From Aerococcus agrisoli (GTDB lineage: Bacteria; Bacillota; Bacilli; Lactobacillales; Aerococcaceae), in the NCBI RefSeq assembly GCF_003797145.1, contig NZ_RKMG01000002.1, positions 1-64,000 of the forward strand: 64,000 bases of DNA, in the 5' to 3' direction. Shown piece after piece: positions 37,364-45,645 of this stretch. The position numbers and the translations under genes were made by a program. Numbering within the stretch: the first letter of the stretch is position 1; each line of letters opens with the position of its first letter. The notes below the pieces were generated by a model that was not told where the DNA came from, did not search any database, and was given only the letters and a program-made list of their open reading frames with translations.

Positions 37364-37960
37364 CTATTTTTTAAGTTCAGCATTATTTGCCATAATGTGA
37401 TCTAATAAACCATATTCTTTTGCTTCATCAGCTGTTAACCAGTTATCACGATCAGTATCACGTTCGATAACTTCTACAGGTTGACCAGTCATTTCTGAAT
37501 ATAGACGGTTCATTTTTTCTTTTGTTTTTAAGATGTGACGGGCAGCAATTTCGATTTCAGTTGCTTGACCTTGTGCGCCACCTAATGGTTGGTGAATTAA
37601 GATTTCAGCGTTAGGTAATGCATAACGTTTACCTTTTGTACCAGCTGCTGCTAAGAATGAACCCATAGATGCAGCCATACCCATGATAATTGTTTGTACA
37701 TCTGCATGTACAAAGTTCATTGTATCGTAGATAGCCATACCTGAAGTGATAGATCCACCTGGAGAGTTAATGTATAAGTAGATGTCTTTTTCTGGATCTT
37801 GAGCATCTAAGAATAATAATTGGGCAATGATTGAGTTTGCTAGGTCGTCATTTACTTCCCCACTCAACATAATAATACGGTCTTTTAATAAACGTGAATA
37901 AATATCGTATGCGCGTTCGCCACGAGAAGATTGTTCAATTACTGTTGGCACTAAATTCAT
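37364..37960 (-). CDS. clpP: ATP-dependent Clp protease proteolytic subunit
   Basis: Serine peptidase that forms the tetradecameric barrel fed by ClpC, ClpE or ClpX. The catalytic triad is Ser98 (GMAASMGS), His123 (LIHQPLGG) and Asp172 (DTDRDNW). At 198 residues it is typical. The N-terminal [10 protein letters not shown] segment is the axial-pore loop region. A CtsR box overlaps its promoter, so it should be induced by heat and protein stress. It also degrades proteins carrying the tmRNA tag. Confidence 0.97.
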   Translation of the reverse strand: MNLVPTVIEQSSRGERAYDIYSRLLKDRIIMLSGEVNDDLANSIIAQLLFLDAQDPEKDIYLYINSPGGSITSGMAIYDTMNFVHADVQTIIMGMAASMGSFLAAAGTKGKRYALPNAEILIHQPLGGAQGQATEIEIAARHILKTKEKMNRLYSEMTGQPVEVIERDTDRDNWLTADEAKEYGLLDHIMANNAELKK

Positions 37961-37991
37961 ATATTTGTCCTCCTTTGATGATTACAAGATT

Positions 37992-38021
37992 ATTATACCT
38001 TAATGGTCAAAATTGGTCAAC
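37992..38021 (-). promoter_or_regulatory. clpP promoter with overlapping CtsR box
   Basis: Minus strand TTGACC (38020-38015), 17-bp spacer, TATAAT (37997-37992). On the plus strand GGTCAAA-ATT-GGTCAAC (38005-38021) is a tandem heptad matching the CtsR site (two GTCAAA heptads, three-base spacer) with one heptad mismatch. Confidence 0.85.
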
Positions 38022-38100
38022 AAAATTGACTGATTCTTCTTACCTTTAGTATTCTATCATGACACAGGCTGATTGTCCTAGTATTGCGCCTATTGTCGCC

Positions 38101-38129
38101 TTGAATAAGCGTCTAAAATACGGTATACT
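38101..38129 (+). promoter_or_regulatory. promoter of tRNA-Arg
   Basis: TTGAAT (38101-38106), 17-bp spacer, TATACT (38124-38129), 46 bases before the tRNA. Confidence 0.65.
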
Positions 38130-38175
38130 TATTCTGTTATTGTATTTTATCTATTGAATACATATTTCAAATTTA

Positions 38176-38247
38176 GCGTCCGTAGTGTAATGGATATCAC
38201 ATAAGATTCCGGTTCTTATGATGGGGGTTCGATTCCCTCCGGACGCA
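38176..38247 (+). tRNA. tRNA-Arg (anticodon CCG)
   Basis: Acceptor GCGTCCG / CGGACGC with discriminator A, three-pair D stem, anticodon stem TAAGA / TCTTA around TTCCGGT (anticodon CCG), and T-arm GGGGG-TTCGATT-CCCTC. Length 72 nt; CCA is not encoded. It reads the rare CGG codon. It stands alone with its own promoter and terminator. Confidence 0.93.
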
Positions 38248-38264
38248 TCAATCACAAATTTTAA

Positions 38265-38295
38265 GGTCGAAACTGTATATGTTTCGGCCTTTTTT
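38265..38295 (+). terminator. intrinsic terminator of tRNA-Arg
   Basis: GGTCGAAAC-tgtatat-GTTTCGGCC (one wobble) followed by TTTTTT. Confidence 0.88.
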
Positions 38296-38314
38296 ACTGT
38301 CATTTTTGCCAAAC

Positions 38315-38341
38315 AAAAAACCACCTCTTTCGAAGTGGTTT
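38315..38341 (-). terminator. intrinsic terminator of the LysM protein gene
   Basis: AACCAC / GTGGTT stem with inner TC / GA pairs, followed on the minus strand by six T. Confidence 0.82.
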
Positions 38342-38363
38342 CTCAATTCATTTAATCTACTGA

Positions 38364-39203
38364 TTAATAGAATACGTTTGTTACGCCATCACCTGAAGCG
38401 TAGAATGATTGTGCAGATGTTGTTACACCATTTGTTAACACGTCATTTACTGCTTGATAAGTTGTATCTGAAACTGAAGTACTTGCTGCCATACCATTTG
38501 AAACAACTTCAAATTGGCCAGATGCATTTACTACGTCTAATAATGTTGTACCACCCCAGTTACCTGAGTTCGCACGGTTCACGATTACTGAGAATACAGC
38601 TGCTGTATCAGCATAACCAGGACCAGCTTCTGCTTCTACAACTTGCAATACGAAGTATGGTACTTCTGATGCTGCAGAATAGTCAGTTGATGCGGTAGCA
38701 GTAGTAGTTTCAGTTGTCGCTTCTGTTTCAGTAGTTGTTTCAACAGCTGTTGCTTCTACTTCTGGAGTTGTTTCTGCTTCATAAGAAACAGCTTCTACAG
38801 TTGGTGTCGTTTCAGTTTTAGAAACTGATTCTTCTTCTACTTTATAAGTATCTTTTGTATGTGTTGTATCTTCCACAACGATTTCATCTACTTCGCCAGA
38901 TTCATCTTTTGTGAATGAGATTTTGTTAGCTGGGAAAATAAGATCAGCATTTTCGATCTCGTTAATTTGTACTAATGTATCTAAATTAACACCCGCTGCT
39001 GTTGCAATAGTAGATAATGTGTCACCGTAAACAATTGTATAAGAAGATGTGGATTCGTCCACTGATTCGATATCAGCTGAAACTTCTTCTACTGTACGAG
39101 CTGTCCACTCTGCTGCTTTTGCTTCTTCAGTATTAAAACCTGCTGTTGCAAATAATGCCGATAGGGCAAATGTAGTTCCTAGAATTGTTTTGTTGAATTT
39201 CAT
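38364..39203 (-). CDS. secreted LysM protein with SleB-like hydrolase domain
   Basis: A 279-residue exported protein. A Sec signal peptide ends near AKAA (residue 31). One LysM peptidoglycan-binding domain follows at about residues 54-97 (YTIVYGDTLSTIA ... NLDTLVQINEI). A Thr/Glu/Val-rich low-complexity linker covers residues 110-175. The C-terminal domain (AEAGPGYADTAAVFSVIVNR, then GQFEVVSNG and ALNG-like helix) resembles the SleB/Hydrolase_2 cell-wall hydrolase fold, with Glu in AEA as the likely catalytic residue. It probably cleaves or remodels peptidoglycan. The exact bond is unknown. Confidence 0.8.
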   Translation of the reverse strand: MKFNKTILGTTFALSALFATAGFNTEEAKAAEWTARTVEEVSADIESVDESTSSYTIVYGDTLSTIATAAGVNLDTLVQINEIENADLIFPANKISFTKDESGEVDEIVVEDTTHTKDTYKVEEESVSKTETTPTVEAVSYEAETTPEVEATAVETTTETEATTETTTATASTDYSAASEVPYFVLQVVEAEAGPGYADTAAVFSVIVNRANSGNWGGTTLLDVVNASGQFEVVSNGMAASTSVSDTTYQAVNDVLTNGVTTSAQSFYASGDGVTNVFY

Positions 39204-39617
39204 AATGTATTACTCCTTATTCTTGTCTAAGTTATTTAGTCACTGTCTCGACTACTTGCCCTATACTACACACCTCGAATTGAAAAAGGAACCCCAAAAG
39301 GCCATTCGTTAAGGCTCTTTAAATGCTTTGTCATTTATTGAAATCTTTTGTAATCCTTAAGTTTTAAATGACAAATATTACAATCTAGCCTGAAACACCA
39401 TGCCCACAAGGGTCTATGGCACATTTGCAAAAATTGTTCAATACGCCAAAAGTGATAATTATGACATTGTATGTAACATGATTATTTATGACAATTAAAA
39501 AATAATACCTGAAAAAAGGTGATACTTAGCCAAAAACGACCAATTTTCCATCAAGCCTCTTCTCGTTTTTACAAACAAAATCTCAAACCACCAACACAAA
39601 AATCTTATTGACGGCAC
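39204..39617. other. gene-free upstream region of the LysM protein gene
   Basis: About 410 bases with no open frame I can support. ATGACA or its complement occurs four times (39329-39334, 39368-39373, 39461-39466, 39488-39493), a possible regulator half-site. I see no strong promoter pair and no riboswitch signature. Confidence 0.4.
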
Positions 39618-39650
39618 AAAAAAACACCTAGGAACGAGTCCTAGGTGTTT
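39618..39650 (-). terminator. intrinsic terminator of the rimP-rbfA operon
   Basis: Ten perfect pairs (ACACCTAGGA / TCCTAGGTGT) around ACGAG, followed on the minus strand by seven T. Confidence 0.9.
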
Positions 39651-39658
39651 CATTAATA

Positions 39659-40051
39659 CTATTTTTCGTCTGCTTCTGAATCAGCCATTGATGAATCAAA
39701 ATCATCATTTTTACGTAATTGCGCTAGCAATTTATCGATATGGCTACCATATTCAATTGAACGATCACGTTCAAATGTGATTTCTGGTGTCTTATACAGA
39801 TTTAAACGTTTACCAATTTCAGATCGAACTAAACCGCTCGCTTTTGTTAAGCCTTTTTGGGCTTTTTCACGTTCGCTAGCTAGTTCGCTTAAAGTAGTAT
39901 AGTAAATAGTTGCTTGTTGTAGGTCACCAGTGATGTCAACATCAGTAAGGGTTACACCTTCAACGCGAGGATCTTTTACATTTTTGCGTAAAATATCATT
40001 TACATCACGTAGGATTTCTTGACTTACACGCTCGGCTCTAAATTTTGCCAT
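39659..40051 (-). CDS. rbfA: 30S ribosome-binding factor A
   Basis: Small KH-fold protein needed for 16S rRNA 5-prime maturation and 30S assembly, especially in the cold. At 130 residues it shows the pattern RAERVSQEILRDVNDILRKNVKDPR, then VTLTDVDITGDLQQATIYYTTL and EIGKRLNLYKTPEITFERDRSIEYG, normal for RbfA. The C-terminal tail is acidic. It is the last gene of the rimP-nusA-infB operon, 17 bases after infB. Confidence 0.95.
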   Translation of the reverse strand: MAKFRAERVSQEILRDVNDILRKNVKDPRVEGVTLTDVDITGDLQQATIYYTTLSELASEREKAQKGLTKASGLVRSEIGKRLNLYKTPEITFERDRSIEYGSHIDKLLAQLRKNDDFDSSMADSEADEK

Positions 40052-40068
40052 TTATATTCACCTCTGAA

Positions 40069-42321
40069 TTATTTTTTCACTTCTACCATGTGGTATGCTT
40101 CGATTTCGTCATCAACTTTGATATCGTTGTAGTTTTCGATTGTTAAACCACACTCGAATCCACGGCCGACTTCTTTCACATCGTCTTTAAAGCGACGTAA
40201 TGAACCCAATTTACCATCAAAGATAACGATAGAATCACGGATGATACGTACTTGAGAGTTACGTGAAATTGAACCATCCGTTACGTAACCACCGACAATT
40301 GTACCTACTTTAGATACATTGTAAGTTTCACGTACAACAACAGTACCAGTAACTTCTTCAACGAATTCTGGGTCTAACATACCTGTCATCGCTGATTCAA
40401 CATCATTGATGGCATCGTAGATAACATTGTATAGACGTAATTCAACTTCGTCTTGTTCAGCTTGCATTTTCGCTTGCGGAGTAGGACGAACATTGAAACC
40501 AATGATCAATGCTTGAGAAGCTTGACCTAAAGTAACGTCACTTTCATTGATTGCACCAACAGCTTGGTGGACAATGTTTACACGTACGCCTTCAACTTCA
40601 ATCTTTTGTAAGCTTCCAGCAAGGGCTTCAACTGAACCTTGAACATCACCTTTGATGATGACATTTACAGATTTCAATTCACCTTCTTGAAGTGTTTCAA
40701 ATAGATTTTCTAAAGTTACGGCATGGTTAGCGTTACGACGAGCAGCTAAAGCACGGCTCGCACGTTCTTCACCAACTGCACGTGCAGTTTTTTCATCATC
40801 AAATGTTACAAAACGGTCCCCAGCTTGAGGTGCATCTTGTAAACCTGTGATTTCAACTGGTGTAGATGGGCCAGCAGATTTAATTCGACGACCTGCATCG
40901 TTAGTCATTACACGGACACGACCATGTGTGTTACCAACAACGATTGGGTCACCAACATGTAATGTACCTTGTTGAACTAGTAATGTCGCGATCGCACCTT
41001 TAGATGGGTCTAATCGAGCTTCAATTACAGAACCTAAAGCTAAACGGTTTGGTGCAGCTTTGTATTCTTCAACATCAGATACTAATAGAATCATTTCTAA
41101 TAAGTCTTCAACGTTTTGACCGAATTTCGCAGAGATGTTCACGAAGATTGTATCTCCACCCCACTCTTCAGAAATCAAACCATATTCAGTTAATTCTTGC
41201 ATTACGCGTTCAGGATTAGCTGTTGGTTTATCAATCTTGTTCACTGCTACGATGATTGGCACATCGGCAGCTTTCGCATGGTTAATCGCTTCAACTGTTT
41301 GTGGCATTACACCATCATCAGCAGCAACTACTAAGATAACGATATCTGTAACATCAGCACCACGGGCACGCATTGTTGTAAAGGCCGCATGTCCTGGAGT
41401 ATCAAGGAAGGTAATCAAACGATTATTTGTACGAACTTGGTAGGCACCAATATGTTGTGTAATCCCACCAGCTTCCCCGTCAACTACTTGAGAATGACGT
41501 AAGTAGTCTAGTAATGTTGTTTTACCGTGGTCAACGTGACCCATGATTGTAACAACAGCTGGACGACTTTCTAATTCTTCTTCAGGTGCATTTTCTGCAT
41601 CTTCAAAGTAGTGTTCAAAGTCTGCTTGATCCAAAACAACTTTTTCCTCAGCTTCAACGCCGTATTCAGCTAAGATTAATTCTAGCGCATCAGTATCCAA
41701 ACCTTGGTTTTGAGTTGCTGGAATACCCATCAAGAATAATTTTTTAATAATTTCTGCTGGTTCACGGTGAAGTTTTTTCGCTAAATCTGCAACTGTCATA
41801 CCTTCAGTATATTCCACTTTTTCTGGAAGTGGTTTTGGTTTACGAGCTGGTACAGGATTACTTGTACGGTTTTGATCGTTGTTAAAACGACCTTTCTTGC
41901 CTTTTTTACCTTTACCTTTGAATCCACCGTTATTGTTATTTCTAAAATTATTATTGTTATTATTCATATGTTTTTTATTCTCTTTTGCTGGGCTAGGGCG
42001 ATTTTGCGACTGGTTTTGTTGATTTTGTTGATTTGCATTTGCTTTAGCAGGTTCTTTCTTCGCTGGTGCATCTGCAGGTTTCTTATCATTCGTAGGCTCA
42101 GCTTTTGCTGCTGGGGCCTTAGCTTCTTGAGCATCGTTATTTGTATTATTTGCTTTGTTTTTAGCGTTAGCAAAATTGCTCTTAAGTTTGCTGACCTCTT
42201 CATCTGTCATTGAAGCCATGTGACTTGAATATTCAAATCCCACTTTTTCTGCTTCACTTAATAGTTCTTTGCTGGAAACGCCTAGTTCCTTAGCAACTTC
42301 ATAGACACGTTTTTTTGACAT
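40069..42321 (-). CDS. infB: translation initiation factor IF-2
   Basis: GTPase that brings initiator tRNA to the 30S subunit. At 750 residues it has an IF2N domain ([19 protein letters not shown]), a long Asn/Lys/Ala-rich linker with asparagine runs near residues 118-135, a second IF2N motif ([10 protein letters not shown]), then the GTPase with G1 [12 protein letters not shown]3 DTPGH and G4 NKID. The C-terminal domains that bind fMet-tRNA are intact. It lies between ylxQ and rbfA in the usual operon. Confidence 0.96.
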   Translation of the reverse strand: MSKKRVYEVAKELGVSSKELLSEAEKVGFEYSSHMASMTDEEVSKLKSNFANAKNKANNTNNDAQEAKAPAAKAEPTNDKKPADAPAKKEPAKANANQQNQQNQSQNRPSPAKENKKHMNNNNNNFRNNNNGGFKGKGKKGKKGRFNNDQNRTSNPVPARKPKPLPEKVEYTEGMTVADLAKKLHREPAEIIKKLFLMGIPATQNQGLDTDALELILAEYGVEAEEKVVLDQADFEHYFEDAENAPEEELESRPAVVTIMGHVDHGKTTLLDYLRHSQVVDGEAGGITQHIGAYQVRTNNRLITFLDTPGHAAFTTMRARGADVTDIVILVVAADDGVMPQTVEAINHAKAADVPIIVAVNKIDKPTANPERVMQELTEYGLISEEWGGDTIFVNISAKFGQNVEDLLEMILLVSDVEEYKAAPNRLALGSVIEARLDPSKGAIATLLVQQGTLHVGDPIVVGNTHGRVRVMTNDAGRRIKSAGPSTPVEITGLQDAPQAGDRFVTFDDEKTARAVGEERASRALAARRNANHAVTLENLFETLQEGELKSVNVIIKGDVQGSVEALAGSLQKIEVEGVRVNIVHQAVGAINESDVTLGQASQALIIGFNVRPTPQAKMQAEQDEVELRLYNVIYDAINDVESAMTGMLDPEFVEEVTGTVVVRETYNVSKVGTIVGGYVTDGSISRNSQVRIIRDSIVIFDGKLGSLRRFKDDVKEVGRGFECGLTIENYNDIKVDDEIEAYHMVEVKK

Positions 42322-42398
42322 GTCATCACCTTCCTTAATCTACTATTCTCTCATACTTTTTACGCTCCTATTTGATGTAAAAATATACGCTGTCATTA

Positions 42399-42692
42399 TT
42401 ATTTTTGGAAACTTTTTACAAAGCCTCGGTCTGTGAAAGCGACAATGGATCTCTTCTTGCCTAAAGCAATCGAGATTTCCTCTGTCGTAAACACTTGAAC
42501 CCAAGGAATGTCATAAAATTCACATTTATTCTCAATGTTTCGTTTGGTTTGATCGCTCACATCTGTAGCAACAATGACCAAATCAGCAGTGCCTTGTTTC
42601 ACGGCTTTTACTACTGTTTCAGTCCCTGAAACTAATTTACCAGCGGCTTGCGCTAAACCTAACAAATTGATTTTATTATTGTTCATTTTCAA
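42399..42692 (-). CDS. L7Ae-family ribosomal protein YlxQ
   Basis: A 97-residue member of the L7Ae/L30e/S12e/Gadd45 family, which binds kink-turn RNA. The core GLAQAAGKLVSGTETVVKAV and LVIVATDVSDQTKRNIENKC is typical, with IPWVQVFTTEEISIALGK after it. It overlaps the end of ylxR by 17 bases and precedes infB, as in Bacillus and enterococci. Its cellular role is not established. Confidence 0.9.
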   Translation of the reverse strand: MKMNNNKINLLGLAQAAGKLVSGTETVVKAVKQGTADLVIVATDVSDQTKRNIENKCEFYDIPWVQVFTTEEISIALGKKRSIVAFTDRGFVKSFQK

Positions 42693-42975
42693 AAAGCTCT
42701 TTTCTGGCTTTTTGATGTGCTACATAAGCTTTTAACTCGCTATAGAATTCATCAGAGATTTTAACATCTAAATGACGATCTAATACGTGTTTATCCCAAG
42801 CTTTTTGAACAACATCCGGATCTAGTGACACATATGCGCCACGGCCGTTCTTTTTACCAGAAGGGTCAATTTCAACTTCACCTTCTGGGTTTCGAACAAT
42901 CCTTACCAATTCTTTTTTGGGAAACATTTCATTGGTCACAACACATTTTCGCATAGGAATTTTTCGTTGTTTCAT
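42676..42975 (-). CDS. YlxR family RNase P modulator
   Basis: A 99-residue basic protein with the YlxR fold: KIPMRKCVVTNEMFPKKELVRIVRNPEG, then the GRGAYVSLDPDVVQKAW block. Homologues in Firmicutes have been described as modulators of RNase P (RnpM). It sits between nusA and ylxQ in the standard operon. The YlxR DNA/RNA-binding surface with Arg and Lys pairs is present. Confidence 0.9.
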   Translation of the reverse strand: MKQRKIPMRKCVVTNEMFPKKELVRIVRNPEGEVEIDPSGKKNGRGAYVSLDPDVVQKAWDKHVLDRHLDVKISDEFYSELKAYVAHQKARKELFENEQ

Positions 42976-42993
42976 GTTTCACACCACCTAATC

Positions 42994-44316
42994 TTAACGT
43001 TCTTCGTTTAAACGTTCTTGTTGGTCTAATTCTTCACCGAATAAAATTTCATCGTCGCCTTCAATTGCATCAATTTCTGATTCAAATGTTTCTGCGTCGA
43101 AGTTTCCTTCGTCGATATCATCTAAAGCGATTTGATCTTCTTCAGTAATTTCATCAACTGATTCAGTTAGCGCAACATATTCTTCAACAGCTGCGGCATC
43201 ATCAGCGATTTCAACTTCTTCATCTTCAACTGATGCTGCTTTTTCGCCAAAACGAATTGCATATTCTTCAGTTAATTTGTAAGCTTCGAAGTCAGCTTCA
43301 GATTTGATATCAATTTTGTGGTTTGTTAATTTAGCAGCAAGACGTGCATTTTGACCACGTTTACCAATTGCTAGTGATAAGTGGTTTTCAGGTACAACAA
43401 CCACACATGATGTTTCATTTGGTACAAAATGTACTGATAAAACATCTGCAGGATTCAAGGCATTTGAAATGAATGTAGCTGTATCATCAGACCATTGTAC
43501 AATGTCCATGTTTTCGCCTTTTAATTCATCTACAATACGTTGAACACGAGTACCACGTGGACCAACACAAGTACCAACAGCATCGATGTTGGCGTCATTT
43601 GAAACTACTGCAACTTTAGAACGGTCACCAGCTTCACGTGCGATAGCTTTAATTTCAACTGTACCATCAAAGATTTCAGGTACTTCTTGTTCAAACAAAC
43701 GTTTCAACAAGCTTGGGTGGCTACGGCTCACGTATACTTGTGGTCCCTTAGTCGTATTTTCTACACGTTCAACATACACTTGCACACGTTCGTGTGGTTG
43801 GAATGTTTCGTTTGGAATTTGACCTTCTGGTGGGATAACCGCTTCAATTTTACCTAAGCTAACATATACATAACGACGGTCTTGACGTTCAACGATACCT
43901 GTTAAAATATCATCTTCATAGTCAATATATTCATTATAAATGATTAAACGTTCAGCTTCACGTACACGTTGCATAATTACTTGTTTTGCAGTTTGTGCAG
44001 CAATACGACCAAAGTCTTTAGGCGTTACTTCAAATTTGATTTTGTCGCCAACTTCGTAAGCTTTATTCATTTCATGTGCATCTTCAATAGATACTTCTAA
44101 TTGAGAGTCCATGACTAATTCCACTACTTCTTTGACCGCAAAAACTTTGATATCACCTTTTTTGTCATCAAAATGTACTTCAACATTTTGCGCTTGTTGG
44201 TAATTACGTTTATATGCAGAAACTAAGGCAGCCTCTAACGCTTCAAGAATGACATCTTTAGAGATACCTTTCTCTTCTTCAAGCACCTCGAAGGCTCTTA
44301 ACATTTCTTTACTCAT
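42994..44316 (-). CDS. nusA: transcription termination/antitermination factor NusA
   Basis: Binds RNA polymerase and nascent RNA to control pausing and termination. At 440 residues it has the N-terminal domain, an S1 domain (DDILTGIVERQDRRYVYVSLGKIEAVIP), and two KH domains with GTCVGPRGTRVQRI and LAIGKRGQNARLAAKL. The C-terminal 75 residues are very acidic, longer than in Bacillus NusA (about 370 residues) and without recognised repeats. It starts about 30 bases after rimP. Confidence 0.95.
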   Translation of the reverse strand: MSKEMLRAFEVLEEEKGISKDVILEALEAALVSAYKRNYQQAQNVEVHFDDKKGDIKVFAVKEVVELVMDSQLEVSIEDAHEMNKAYEVGDKIKFEVTPKDFGRIAAQTAKQVIMQRVREAERLIIYNEYIDYEDDILTGIVERQDRRYVYVSLGKIEAVIPPEGQIPNETFQPHERVQVYVERVENTTKGPQVYVSRSHPSLLKRLFEQEVPEIFDGTVEIKAIAREAGDRSKVAVVSNDANIDAVGTCVGPRGTRVQRIVDELKGENMDIVQWSDDTATFISNALNPADVLSVHFVPNETSCVVVVPENHLSLAIGKRGQNARLAAKLTNHKIDIKSEADFEAYKLTEEYAIRFGEKAASVEDEEVEIADDAAAVEEYVALTESVDEITEEDQIALDDIDEGNFDAETFESEIDAIEGDDEILFGEELDQQERLNEER

Positions 44317-44345
44317 CTATATTCCTTCTTTCACAATGATTTCAA

Positions 44346-44822
44346 TTAAAATTCAATAGCCAATCTGATTAAAGACACGTTTGTTTTTGAAACAGTAATA
44401 TCTTTAAGACGTGTTTTAACTTTTGTTTCAATGACATATTCATCATCTTCAACAGCTTTTAAACGGCCTTGAATATTTTTTTGACCATCTACGGCTTGAT
44501 AGAATGACAAGAATACCCATTCACCAATTGCAGCTTGAACATCGTCCGCATCTTTCAATGGGCGTTCTGCACCTGGAGATGAGACTTCCAAGTAATATGC
44601 TTGTGGGATTGGATCAGTTTCTAACTGGTCAACAGTCTCAGAAATGTGTTCACTTACTAACACACAATCCTCAATAGTGATACCGCCACCTGGTCTATCC
44701 ACATAAATTCTTAGAAACCAAGATTTACCTTCTTTGACAAATTCTATATCAAATAATTTAAATCCTAAGCCTTCTATTACGGGTTTCACAATCTCTTCCA
44801 TTTGATCAGTTACTTTAGCCAT
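44346..44822 (-). CDS. rimP: ribosome maturation factor RimP
   Basis: Needed for 30S assembly. The start is the ATG at 44822 with GAGGGG five bases upstream, giving 158 residues; a longer frame would add seven residues without a ribosome site. It shows the family pattern GFKLFDIEFVKEGKSWFLRIYVD, then ITIEDCVLVSEHISE and YLEVSSPGAERPLK, and a C-terminal SH3-like barrel. First gene of the nusA operon, preceded by a leader with a terminator hairpin. Confidence 0.94.
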   Translation of the reverse strand: MAKVTDQMEEIVKPVIEGLGFKLFDIEFVKEGKSWFLRIYVDRPGGGITIEDCVLVSEHISETVDQLETDPIPQAYYLEVSSPGAERPLKDADDVQAAIGEWVFLSFYQAVDGQKNIQGRLKAVEDDEYVIETKVKTRLKDITVSKTNVSLIRLAIEF

Positions 44823-44857
44823 ATTTCCCCTCACTTTTTGCAATTACTTTTTACCAT

Positions 44858-44883
44858 GAAAAAAGTGAGCGTCACCGCTCACT
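44858..44883 (-). terminator. terminator hairpin in the rimP leader
   Basis: Perfect stem AGTGAGCG-tcac-CGCTCACT followed on the minus strand by TTTTTT. It may end the P-II gene, but it also lies between a good promoter (44940-44912) and rimP, so it can act as an attenuator. Confidence 0.8.
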
Positions 44884-44911
44884 CCACCACTGTCTTTCTC
44901 TCTACTGTTAC

Positions 44912-44940
44912 AGTATAACATATTTCACTAGGCTTCGCAA
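44912..44940 (-). promoter_or_regulatory. promoter of the rimP-nusA operon
   Basis: Minus strand TTGCGA (44940-44935), 17-bp spacer, TATACT (44917-44912). Transcription would start near 44905, upstream of the terminator hairpin. Confidence 0.65.
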
Positions 44941-44962
44941 TAATTGTTGCTAGCACGGGATT

Positions 44963-45622
44963 TTACAAGTCTTGGACTAATCCACTTACCGCATTTACCG
45001 GAATTGAGAATGTAACACCCTTACCAGGTAAATCTAATTGCAATTCTTCTTTAATTACGTTCGCAATATGATCAACTTTTTCTGATTCAACGACCAATAG
45101 CACAACTTCTTTTTCTGGTTGCATTTCAATATAGAATAATTTTGAAATTTCCGCGGTACCAATCCCTCTACCATGTAGAATGGTAGCACCTTTAGCACCC
45201 GCATGACGTGCTGCGTCTACTACTTCATCGCCTTTATCTCTATATACAATTGTTACTAATAATTGATAATTCCCCATTGTTTGCTCATTCTCCTCAAAAT
45301 CGTGATGATATAACCGACTACCATAAACACTTGAAGTATCGCTAGAAAATAATATTCCTCTACCTTTTTTATTCAGATTTAGTCCATCAACAACTGCACG
45401 ATGGATTTCATCTTCTTTCTCTTTCGGTACTAGCGTGATTAATAATTCTTTTTTAGATTCATCTAATCCCATCAACTGTAAAAAGCGGTTTGAAACGGTT
45501 CCTTCACAAAGTACCAAAGTACCACCACTAGTTCCGTGGGATTTCGCAATTTTTAAGGCCTTATTCCCGTAGCCATGGTTTAGAATGGCAAAGAATGCGA
45601 CCGGTTGTGATTGTATTGTCAT
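44963..45622 (-). CDS. tandem P-II-like signalling protein
   Basis: A 219-residue protein made of two P-II-type ferredoxin-like domains, about residues 7-98 and 118-213. Both contain the P-II pattern of a core strand, a loop, and a GATxLxGRG-like turn (SGGTLVLCEGT in the first, AKGATILHGRGIG in the second) and the ELLITLVPKE or EVVLLVVESE strand. P-II proteins sense nucleotides or metabolites and bind transporters. It lies 23 bases after a DUF1538 membrane gene, so regulation of that protein is likely. Ligand unknown. Confidence 0.78.
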   Translation of the reverse strand: MTIQSQPVAFFAILNHGYGNKALKIAKSHGTSGGTLVLCEGTVSNRFLQLMGLDESKKELLITLVPKEKEDEIHRAVVDGLNLNKKGRGILFSSDTSSVYGSRLYHHDFEENEQTMGNYQLLVTIVYRDKGDEVVDAARHAGAKGATILHGRGIGTAEISKLFYIEMQPEKEVVLLVVESEKVDHIANVIKEELQLDLPGKGVTFSIPVNAVSGLVQDL

Positions 45623-45645
45623 GCAATCATTCCTCCTATACTATT

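Noticed and set aside
39360..39495. WalR-type TGTWAH repeats upstream of the LysM gene
   Set aside because: Half-sites such as TGTAAT and TGTCAT occur, but with three or six bases between them rather than five, and partly mismatched.
41872..42213. Open frames on both strands over the N-terminal part of infB
   Set aside because: They are by-products of the Asn/Lys/Ala-rich repetitive linker of IF-2.
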